Source: Kryptolebias marmoratus (taxonomy: Eukaryota > Chordata > Actinopteri > Cyprinodontiformes > Rivulidae). Taken from it: a stretch of DNA of 64,000 nucleotides. The stretch spans positions 12,611,980 to 12,675,979 of the forward strand of contig NC_051450.1 in NCBI RefSeq assembly GCF_001649575.2, given 5' to 3'. How positions within the stretch are numbered: position 1 is the first letter of the stretch; every line of letters starts with the position of its first letter. A model generated the notes under the pieces. It was not told where the DNA came from and did no database searches. It saw only the letters and a list, made by a program, of their open reading frames with translations. Below are positions 12,101-24,100 of this stretch, piece after piece. Position numbers and translations under genes: made by a program.

Positions 12101-15100
12101 ATTCATGTGCATTGTCTTTATAAATCAATAAACCTTAAATGTCAAAAAGCATACTGAAATCAGGCCTGTTGGTAAATGTAGCAATATTTGGTCTGTTTGT
12201 ACATTCTGATAAATCAGCTTGGGTACTTTTCTTTAAGGTTTCCTAATCTCTTATTTCTCTTGTTGTTTTCCCAGGATCATGGTACGGGAGCTTTGGTCAT
12301 CAGCTCCTTGTTAGACTTCTTAACCTTTGCCCTCTGCGCCCCCTACAGTGAAACCACCGATGGGCAGCTGTTCGACATGCTGCTTGAAATGGTTGCCTCC
12401 AATGGACGGACATTATTCAAACTCTTCCAGGTTGGAAAAGCTAACATTTGAGGAATGTTGGAGTAATTAAAACTATTGCTGCAGTGTTTTGACTCTCCCT
12501 GGTCTTATCTGTAGCATCCCTCCATGGCAATAGTGAAAGGAGCAGGCCTGGTGATGAAAGCCATTATTGAGGTCAGTGTTTCTGTAGACAAAGAGCTGTG
12601 CTGTACTATGAATCAGGTGTTTTGCTGTCGCTTTATCATCTCGTGGAGCTCTTGATCTGTGATGCTGCTGCCCTGAACTTTGATGAAATTTAGGAAGGAG
12701 ATAAGGAAATAGCCACGAAGATGCAAGAGCTGGCTTTGAGTGAAGGGGCTCTGCCAAGACATCTGCACACATCTTTGTTCACCATCAGCGCAGACCAGCG
12801 GATGCTTACCAACAGGTTCAGCCTCACTAAATACACACACTTTAATATAGTTATTTAGCTCCCCCTTTGTTACCTGTTTCTCCTTCACTAAAGCTGTTTT
12901 CTTATCACTTAATTTACCATCAAAACACAACAGCTGGTAAAATAAATTCAACACCTTTATGTCTGTTTTTGCATCAGACAACTGAGTCGTCACCTGGTGG
13001 GGCTGTGGACAGCGGAGAACCCTGTGGCCATGAACCTCCTTAAAAGGATCCTTGTAAGCTTCCTTATCAGCTGAGTTCAGACGATGAGGCACATATTTGA
13101 TGCGTCTCCAACACGCATGCCAAAAGCTTAGTATAATGTAGATGCAAGATGATACTTTGTTCGGGTCTATTTATATCTTAATGGGTTTTGTTCTCTTCGA
13201 TACTTGCAGCCAACAGGTTTGTTAGCTTATTTGGACAGTACGGACTCAGTCCCAGAGAAAGACGTGGACAGGATGCACATTCGTGACAACTTAAAAATCG
13301 CCACGGTATCTGAACAAACACATCTGTATATTTTTTCTGTAAAGTGGAGTAGAATCATGAAAAAGTAATTTGGAGAATTTATTTTATTGTTGCTTTCTGT
13401 AGGATCAGCTAAATCGCAACAAGGTGCCTGAGTGGCAGCGGATTGCAGGTAAAGCAGCCAAAGAGGTGGAGAAGTTCGCCAAGGAGAAGACTGATCTGGT
13501 GCTGATGCACTGGAGAGATAAGATGGGCATTGCTCAGAAGGAGGTGAGAATGTATCTTTTTATACGAGCACTAATTTACCTGTTGTTAAATTCCTGCTGC
13601 TGCGGCTGACTTTGTCCGCTTGGATAACTGCTGCTCCTTCTGCCGATGCTGAACTCTACTGCAAGAACGCAGAGCAAAATGTTTACGGTTTCCTGGAGTT
13701 ATTTTGCATGGAAAGCAGCGTCTGCTCTGGTCCTGCTGGTGTATTCAGAATACATGCGATTTTGCCTTAAAATGTGCGGCTGCTTGATTTTCTTTTTGGT
13801 ATGACAAAAGGTTTCTATCACAGGCAGTGAATTGTGTTCATGTGCAAAATGTGATCGTAGTGTTTGAATTTAAGTCCCTTTTTTGTCCAGGGAAAAACCT
13901 CAATTTAAACGCCTTTTGAGTTTGGTTTGAATATGAATATGGAAGACTGGTGCCAAAGCTACTTACTTTATCAAACTCTTGGGTTGCTGGTGCCTGTTCT
14001 TTGCTGTTTGCTGTCACTTGGATGTTCTGTTTTTTCCTTCTACACTTTCAGTGACTTAAAACTCTGATTATTGTTTTGCTTGTTTTCCTAAATGTTTCTC
14101 AATCATCTCCATCTATTTGTTGAAATCATGAGTTGTTCATTAGCAAATGATTTTGGAAGTGAAATATAATCTAGTCACCTGTTAAATATGAGAGATTAAA
14201 AAATAGTTTAGCATATCAGTCTGTGTGTGTGTGTATTCACAATTTAGTGACTTGTGACCCTTATTGTGATTCATCCGTTTGATCTGAGGAACAATAATCT
14301 CTCTGTATCTCTGCCCCATTCTCCCCTTCTGGTTTGCTCTGCTGTCAAAAAATGCAGCAGGACAGAAACAACTTGGTAAGTAGGACTAACTGATGAGCTT
14401 TATATATTTTTTTTTTAAATAAATGTATTTTTTATAGATACTTTCTCCTGAGCAAACCATTTTTCCAGCTTCATGTCACATCTTGGGTGTCTGTTTTTTA
14501 TTTTTCTTCTTTCTCTGCCAATTACCAATTTAACATCCACACAAAAATGGTCCAAAAAGAGGATATCGTCATAAGACATCTTGCCTAAATCAGAAGTTGA
14601 TTCCAGGGGCCGGCACAGACTGAATTTAATATTTGTAGCTTTCCGATGCTTCTTTTGTTTATAAATAAATAATGAACCATGTTCAGTCTGAGACCCCTGC
14701 CATGAGCAGCTTGTGCCATCTTCTGCATTTCTGTTATTTGTTTGTTACCACTGTTTTGGATGATGCAAGAAGTTTGTTTTAATCTTTGATGCCGAGATAA
14801 AAATGTGCAACAAGCAGAAATAGCTGAACTGCAGCTACTTATATTTAGAAAGAAGAATCATCAAACTTTTGATAGTTATGGTTCTTATTTTGTGATGCAT
14901 AAATAAAAGCATTTATAAGAAATGATCAAGCCAAAGACAAAATTACAAGACGTATTGGCTCCTTCGTTTAGTTTTTGTCCTATTGTCGTGTTGTTTTGTG
15001 GGTGTTTTCTATAATAACTGACTTTCCACATCCCAAAAAGTTTTTTTTTTTCTCCTTTCAGTGTTTCTTTGCTCATCTTGTTACCATTCTAACGTCACAT

Positions 15101-18100
15101 CTCTCTTCATGCCATAAACTGAAAAAGGATGAAAATGTCCTGCTGGGAACAAAGGCTGATCGTTACAGACTTCTAACGAGTGTGCTTTCTTCTTTGATTT
15201 CAGAATCCAAACCAAAAGCCTGTCATCCTGAGGAAGAGGAGGCAGAGAATTAAGATTGAAGCAAACTGGGAGCTTTTTTATTACAGGTAGATCATTTTAG
15301 TTACGTGAACTGATACTTGAGGCTTGCTTCTCTGAGCTGGTTTAGTTGATATTTTTGCAGATCCTGCAAGAACAAAACATTCAACTAGTTATTTAAACAG
15401 TTGTTTCAATCGGTGTGCTTTTCTGCTCCAATGTTAAAGGTTTCAGCTCGACCATGCACGCTCCAACCTCATCTGGAACCTTAAAACAAGGGAGGAGCTG
15501 CGGGACGCTCTGGAGGGCGAAATGCGTGCTTTTAATGTGGACCGCGAGCTCGGCAACGCCACCGTCATTTCCTGGAACCACCAGGAATTTGAGGTTTGTG
15601 CTCCCATAGGGCTTGTGTCACTCTGTGGCCTCTTGGTTCTTATTTATATTTGTTCAGAAGTCTGTGTAAGCAGCCAAATGATATGTAAAGAGAAATCCAC
15701 AGAAGCATACAGATCCAATTCTAACAGTTTCATCGTTTGACTCGTTTTTTTGGTGCAGGTGAAATATGAGTGCCTTTCTGATGAAATAAAGATCGGGGAT
15801 TATTATCTGCGTCTGCTGCTGGAGGAGGATGAAAATGACGAATCAAGTGCCATCAAGAGATCGTAAGATAACAATGCAGCCAAACAAATACCTACCTTTT
15901 TTTTTGTTTTTCAACACTAGATGTAAAACATGATTTAAATTCCTCCTCCTCTGTGCTGGTAGATATGAGTTCTTCAACGAACTCTACCATCGTTTTCTGC
16001 TCACGCCCAAAGTAACGATGAAGTGCCTGTGCCTGCAGGCGCTTGCAATAGTGTACGGCAAGTGCTTCGAGGAGATCGGTCCCTTCACAGACACAAAATA
16101 CATTGTGGGCATGCTGGACCGGGTACGTGCAGACAAACAGTCAATGTTTTTTATTTCTGTCAGTAAATCCTGACATCTGCAATCTTTTTGTTTTAGTGCA
16201 CAGACAAGCTGGAAAGGGACAGAATCATCCTTTTCCTCAACAAGCTCATTCTTCATAAGGTAAACAGTAAAAAGAGATGGGGGGGGGGGGGGGGGAATAA
16301 AGCACTGATGCAGTTTTGCATGCCGGTGTTATCTAACCCACATCTTCTGTGCAGAAAAATGTGAAGGACGTGATGGATTCAAACGGTGTCCGGATCTTGG
16401 TGGACCTGCTCACCTTGGCCCATCTGCACACCAGCAGAGCTACTGTGCCGCTCCAGGTAAAAGCTACAGCCTTTTCAGGAACTGTATGAATTAATCAGAC
16501 ATCACTGAATGGTTTATTTAGCCACGCTCCATGGATCCAGTTTTGCTCAGCAATAACCTGAATGTAAAGGTCCTTTAAATGCTTTTGCACTTGTGCATGC
16601 AAAAACATATATATTTATATCAGTAAAATTCTGCTTTTTCTGTAGATATTCTTTACAAAACATCACTTTGAGCTTGTCCAGATGTGAGGATTGTGTGTTA
16701 GAATTAGCTTGAAGGTGAATCAGCTTATCACTGTAGTTAAAGTATTTCAGTTCCTTAAGGATGGAGATATAGATTCCTCTAGTTTTTATGCTACAACAAA
16801 GCAATTTGACCTAAATTCCTCCAGTTTTATGTTATAGTGCAACAGATGAATGTGCAGTTCTTTTGGACATCTTAAACTGCAGCACAAACCGTTGTTAACT
16901 CTGTGTTTTAAAATCTTCTGCCAGTCTTTAAAACATACAATCACTTGTTTGATTCACTTTATCTAACATATATTTGATAATCAAATAAATGTGTCATTAA
17001 TTTGCATTAATGTGTATCTGATTTTGACCTCATATTTTCTCATATTTTTGGTCCCTTAAGGGACTGAGGATCCTGGTTTGGGACAGTTGAATTAAATAAT
17101 GTGTCCTGCAGCATCAAAACAAATCTCTTTTTCCCACAGAGCAACGTGCTGGAGGCATCACCAGACATGAAGAGGGAGGGTGAGAAAGAGTGGTACTTTG
17201 GTAATGCAGACAAAGAAAGAAGAGGACCTTTCAGTTTTGAGGAGGTATAGTCTTTGGATTTCTGCCATTTTTTGTCAAATCAGTTTAGCAACATTTTGCA
17301 AGAACATTTGTCTGTGTTTTTTAATCACAATATATTAGGCTATCAGTTGTAACAACTTGGTAAGCTAATAACATGCATTCCTGAGTTTTACCTGCTATCT
17401 TTTATTTTTCGTTTTGTTTTGTTTGGTTTTTGTTTCCTGCTCTCCAGATGCAGGAGTTTTGGAGCAGTGGTGTCCTGACAGCAAAGACGCGCTGCTGGGC
17501 TCAGGGGATGGACGGTTGGCGCCCTCTGCAGGCCATTCCTCAACTGAAGTGGTGCCTGCTGGCGACTGGGCAGCCCGTGATGAACGAGTCCGACTTGGCC
17601 ACGCTGATCCTCAACATGCTGATCACCATGTGCTCCTACTACCCCAGCAGGTATGGAGTTGAGTTTACTTTTTCTAGCCCTTTGTTGTGTATTTTCATAT
17701 ATGCAAAATTTAATCAGTGAATATCTTAGTTTTTATGACGGATAAATTAGTAGCTCTTTATTTACTTTATTCTCAGGGACCAAGATAATGCCATCATTAG
17801 GCCTTTACCTAAAATCAAAAGGATGATTGGTGACAATGCCTGTCTCCCACATATTGTCCAGGTAAGTGTAGCGTTTCACTTTCTTCACGTTCTTACAGAT
17901 GCGTCATACTCCAGTTGACAGCTGGGTAGAATCGAATGAGATTTGGTGTTTTATTCTTTGTTTTTTTTTTTTCCAGCTGCTTTTGACGTTTGACCCCATT
18001 CTGGTGGAAAAGGTTGCCAATCTTTTGTACCTGGTGATGCAGGACAACCCCAATTTGCAGCGCCTCTATTTGACGGGGGTCTTCTTCTTCATTATGATGT

Positions 18101-21100
18101 ACACAGGCTCCAATGTGCTTCCTGTAGCGAGGTAAACACGCAGCACAAGCACTAAAGTAGGTGCTGTGTGTTGACATCAGTAAGTTATGATCTTGTGTGA
18201 AATTTGTAAGAGATGGCAGGGGATGGTTGGTTGGCGTCCCCTGCAGGCCATGTAGTGCGAGAGCTTAAGAGAGAGCATAAGTTTAATTTTCAATCACCAT
18301 GCCTATTTAAGACATAAATGTAGTACATAAATAGAACATTTAATACATGTTTATTAGACCAATATTGTCTTTTAGGGAAAAAAAAAAGTTTAGTTTTGAA
18401 AATTGCAAATTCATCAGACATATTTTCACAAATAACCATTTGTGGCATTTCTGTTTTTTGTAGGTTCCTGAAGTACACTCATTTGAAACAAGCCTTCAAG
18501 TCAGAGGAGGTGAAGATCATTTTAAATCTTTGCTTTCTATGAAACTAAATTGTGTGAATACAGTGTTGTAATTTCAAATGGATAACGTTCTGCTGTGCTG
18601 TCTTTCCAGTCGAAGGGTCAGGACATCGTGCAGCGAAGCGTTCTGGGTCCAGTGTTGCCTGAGGCCATGGTGTGTTATCTGGAGAACTATGAGGCTGAAC
18701 GCTTCTCTGAGATATTCCTTGGGGAGTTTGACACACCTGAGGCCATTTGGAGCAGTGAGATGAGGTGGGAAGTTTTTTCTTTTTTTTTTTTTTTTGTAAA
18801 ATTAGGTTTTACATATTAATGTTGCTGCAAAACCAACACTTAAGGAAATTTTATTTAACTCTTTCTTCAGGCGGATGATGATCGAGAAGATTGCAGCTCA
18901 TATAGCTGACTTCAGCCCCAGGCTGCAGAGCAACACGCGGGCACTTTACCAGTACTGCCCCATCCCTGTGATCAGCTTCCCTCAGCTGGATAATGAGCTC
19001 TTCTGCAACATTTACTACCTCAGGCATCTGTGTGACACTACACGTTTCCCCAACTGGCCCATCCGAGATGCTGTATGATTTTTATTTTTATATCTTCTTT
19101 AGGAGTTGTGTCTTAATTATCAAACAAAAGTTTCTAATGGTTGTTTCCTGCTGCAGGTGAAGCTGCTGAAAGATACTCTTGAAGCCTGGAAGAAGGAGGT
19201 GGAGAAGAAGCCGCCATCGATGTCTGTGGACGACGCCTATGAAGTGCTGAACCTCCCCAAAGGACAGGGCCAGTGAGTGGAAGAAATTCAGTGTTTCTCG
19301 ATGTTGTAAAACTGTTGAATTTAATTATTTATGTATAAATATAATCTCCGCTGAGCATAAATGTGTTACCAGTGTTACATTTGTCTTCAGGCACGAAGAA
19401 AGTAAAATCAGGAAAGCTTACTTCAGACTGGCACAGAAGTACCATCCTGACAAAAACCCAGAAGGAAGGGTGAGTGTAGCACCCTCTACTACAGTATGTT
19501 ACTTTAGCGTTAGAATAATTTATGTATTTCCTCTCAAAAACTTCTCGTCTTCTTTCAGGACATGTTTGAGAAAGTTAACAAAGCATACGAGTTCCTTTGC
19601 ACTAAATCTGCCAGAATCGTGGACGGTCCTGACCCAGAAAACATCATTCTCATCCTTAAAACCCAAAGCATTCTTTTTAATCGACATAAACAAGGTGTGA
19701 AAATGAAACAATGCTTTGTTTTTCTTCGTATTTTACCTAAAAAAGAATCTAATCCTGGTAGATGTTTAGTTGTTTTGAAGAAATGAATGAAAATGAGTTA
19801 CTTCTTGCTTTCATATTCACAGAACTGGAACCTTACAAATATGCCGGTTATCCAATGCTCATTAAAACAATCAAGATGGAGACTGATGACGAGCAGCTTT
19901 TCTCTAAAACGTCCCCTCTCCTCCCGGCTGCTGCTGAGCTGGCCTTCCACACAGTGAACTGTTCGGCTCTTAACGCGGAGGAGCTGCGTCGTGAGAACGG
20001 CATCGAGGTGCGCACGTTTTAAATGTCAGCATTTCGAAAAAATAAATTACGCCTTGAGGGCAGATGAGGTGAATAAACAATCAATTCTGTTTAGATTTTA
20101 CTGGAGGCTCTCTCTCGATGCGTCGCTGTGTTAACTGCATCCAGCAAGCCTGATGACATGGCTGTACAGGTAAAAAAAAAAAAAAAAAAGGATCATTTGA
20201 CAGGCTGTTCCTCGAAGTTGTGTTTCTCAGTGAAGAAGACACTTCTGCTGGCTGCAACCATTTCTTGAACACTTTTTCTAAAATCTTTCTCCTAGGTGTG
20301 CGGGCACATCTGCAGGTGCTACAGCGTAGCAGCCCAGTTTGAGGAGTGCAGGGAAAAGATCATCGAACTCCCCAGCATCATCCGGGACATCTGTCACATC
20401 TTGTACTACGGAAAGGTGGGCTTTTTACACAAACTGTGTTCATTTTATACATTTTGGTCAAATATAAAGGGTAAAAAAAATATTCTTAAAAGGTTCTCTC
20501 ATTTGTTTTTATTACGTTATTGTCACGTTGTCTTACTAATAATGCCTTAATTCATTAGGACAAATGATATTGGAATTGGAGACTATTATACCAGCAGCAT
20601 GTTTTCATTTTGTTTGTTTAAAGTCTTGTTTTTTTTTATGTTAAGTTTGAAAGTAGGTCACAAAAGGTCATACAGATTATTACTATGAACTGCTAACTAT
20701 GTTCCATTTTATTTATTCACTCTTTTTTTGTTTGCAATAAGTGATATTAGGGTTTTTAATTGTCTATAATTCTGACAAACTCCCTGCTGATAAATGCTTC
20801 TTGTTTTGGATTTAAGACAAAATTTACAGAGAGCTAACTGAGATTCAGTCATTGAAATGTTAGACGTTGTGCTTCTTTAGATCAACACTCAGTGGCCATA
20901 AGACAAAAAACAGAACAGAAAAAAAGTGGTGTTGTCTAACTTTATAAATAATTTCAGTTTATAGTTTCTGCCCAGGAATTATTCATTTTCTCTCCCTCGT
21001 TGCCTCTCAGGGTCTTCCAAAGACAGCAACTCTGGCGGTTCAGTGCGTCAGCTCCTTCGCAGTAGATTTCTTCCTACAGACCCATCTGTACCACGCCGGT

Positions 21101-24100
21101 GTGCTTTGGCATCTGCTGGTCCACCTGTTCAACTACGACTACACGCTGGAGGAGAGTGGCGTGCAGGCTAGCCAAGAAACAAACCAGCAGGAGGTCGCTA
21201 ACAGCTTAGCCAAACTCAGCCTGGTGGCGCTCAGCCGTCTGGGAGGCTACACTCAAACACCAAACACCCCAGATGGCAACAACCCCGTTTCGGAGACGAA
21301 TGGTGTGGATGGTGCCCCTCCAGAAAACCCCAACATCCGCAAGAGTTTAGCTGCCATGCTAACACCGTACATCTCGAGGAAGCTGGGGGCAGGAACTCCT
21401 TCAGAGGTCAGTTGAACATGTTGTCAGTGCTTACGTGTCACACGGCACTGAAACCTTAACTGAATTTGACATTTCCTGTGTTGTTTTCAGGTCTTGAAGC
21501 TGCTGAACAGCAACTCAGAGACTCCCTACCTGATCTGGAACAACGGGACACGAGCTGAGCTGCTGGAGTTCCTGGAGGGTCAGCAGGAGGGAAACATCAA
21601 GAGAGTAAGGAGGAGGACTTAAAACAGCTTTTAGGACGTGAATAAAATCCTTTCAGGTGCAGCTATTCATTCAGCTGTTCTGTGGTTCCTTCGCAGGGGG
21701 AAAACGATAAACATTTTGGTGCAGATTTTGTATTCGGTGATCACGGCAAAGAACTCATAGTTGGGGAGATTTTTGTCCGAGTTTACAACGAGCAACCTTC
21801 TTTCCCACTGGAGGTGAGTACTACAACCCTGTTTATTTTAATGTCAGTATAAAATATGGTGGACTTTTAAAAACTGATGATAAATTGCACTTTACCATCT
21901 TGGTTTAGTACCCCAAAGCATTTGCTGCCAGTCTGCTGGACTACGTTGGCTCCCAGGCTCAGTACCTCCACACTCTGCTGGCCATGAGTCAGAGTAACAA
22001 GGTGGAGTCGCAGCAGCACGCCGAGAGGCTCCGCTTCGCTGAGATGGCTTTAGAAGCTCTCCGCAACGTCATCAAGAACAACCCCGGTGAGATGCGACGC
22101 CGATGAATGCCGTGTTTGATTTCGGCGTCTTGATTTTCTTTGCTAAGCAGTTTTTTTTTCATTTATTTACAGGCTCGGAGTCGGAGTGTATCGGCCATTT
22201 CAAACTACTCTTCTCTTTGCTGCGGGTTCACGGAGCTGGCAGAGTGCAGCAGCTGGTTTTAGAGGTAGAGACGAACGAACCTTAATTGCACCGTTGTGGG
22301 TTCTCTCTGTTCTGCGTGACGATCATATTATTTTTTCTTCAGGTCGTGAATACGGTAACATCAAACCAAGAATGTGTGAGCAACATTGCCGATTCCCTGG
22401 TGTTGCCCAACCTTTTGTTGTTGCTGCATTCACTTCCCTCCAGTAAGAAGAAAGTTAATCACAATGTTTTTTTCTTCATGATACCTAAAGCTGTTCTGTA
22501 TTTTTAGACTAACATACTTTGTCTCTTACTTTAGGCAGGCAAATGGTGCTGGAAACCCTTCATGCTCTAACGTCAAACACAAAGATAGTCAAAGAGGCTA
22601 TGGCCAAAGGTCAGTAGTTTCGATTTTTCTGGAAAATTGTTCATACCTATCTGAATTTTTGTGTTGGTGAGTTTTATTTTTTACACTCTGTATCTTGCAG
22701 GTGCTCTGATCTATTTGCTGGACCTGTTTTGTAACTGCACGCACCCCCAGGTCCGCACTCAGACTGCAGAGCTTTTCTCCAAGATGACCTCAGACAAGCT
22801 GGTTGGGCCAAAGGTCAGACTGGACACGTGTTAACAAAGCCTCCAAAAGTGCCTCCTATTGCCACACCTTCAGCTCAGTTACCCGTCTTTACGTTTTGCT
22901 CTCTGTTAGGTGCGTCTGACACTAATGCGCTTCCTTCCGGGTGTGTTTATGGACGCCATGCGAGACAACGCCGAAGCAGCGGTGCAGATCTTCGAGGGAA
23001 CGCACGAGAACCCGGAGCTCATCTGGAACGACACCTCGAGGGAGAAAGTGTCCACCACAGTTCGGGAGATGATGCTTGAGTAAGAGTCACATGAGTTCAG
23101 TCTGATCTGCAGGTAAAACTGTCCAAACGACGAAGGGTTTGACATTCTGCATTAAATCTGTTTTTAGGCACTTTAAACAGCAGAAGGATAATCCTGATGT
23201 GAACTGGAAAGTAAGAAAGAACTCGCTGTAAATTATTTTATTTGAATTTTCTGTAATTAAGCATTAAAACGAACTTTTTCTTTGCGTGCGCTCAGTTGCC
23301 AGACGACTTCACGGTGGCGTACGGAGCAGGACAGGGCGAGCTTGAAGTTGGTGGAGTTTTCTTGCGCATCTTCATTGCTCAGCCTGGATGGGTGCTGCGT
23401 AAACCTCGAGAGTTCCTGGTGTCCCTTCTGGAAACGCTGAGCGAGCTGCTGGAGAAAAACAACCCCAATGTGAGCTTCTTTACCGAACGTAAAGTTTAAA
23501 AGTAGGTTTTGGTTTCCTTGCTGGTCTTAACTAACGCATGTTGTCTGCTGCAGGGTGATGCTCTGGAGACGATAACCACAGCAGCAGTTTGCCTCTTCAG
23601 CACCCAGAGCCATCTGGCTGACCAGGTTCCTCCTCTGGGTCACCTGCCTCGCGTCCTGGCAGCACTCAACCACAAGAACAACGCTGTGCCTAAGAGCTCC
23701 ATCCGCCTCATCCACGTACTGTCGGACAACGAGGTGAGAAATTAAAATGCAGAAATTACGCAACGTGTAGCTTTTGAATACGATCTGAACTAACCGGTAA
23801 TCTCCTTGTAACAGCTGTGCGTGCGATCCATGGCCTCTTTGGAAACGATTGGCCCCCTGATGGCAGGGATGAAAGCTCGGGCCGACATGGCCGGACTGGC
23901 CTGTGAAGCTCTCAACCGCATGTTCCAGAAAGAACAGACGGAGCTGGTGGCTCAGGTGATCTGTCGGTCGTGTCAGATTTTCTCCCGCCATGTTTAATTT
24001 GGGCCTAATAACGCTTCTTGTAACGACCTAATAGGCTTTGAAAGTTGAGCTGGTTCCATACCTGCTGAAGTTGCTGGAAGGAATCGGCCTGGAGACGATA

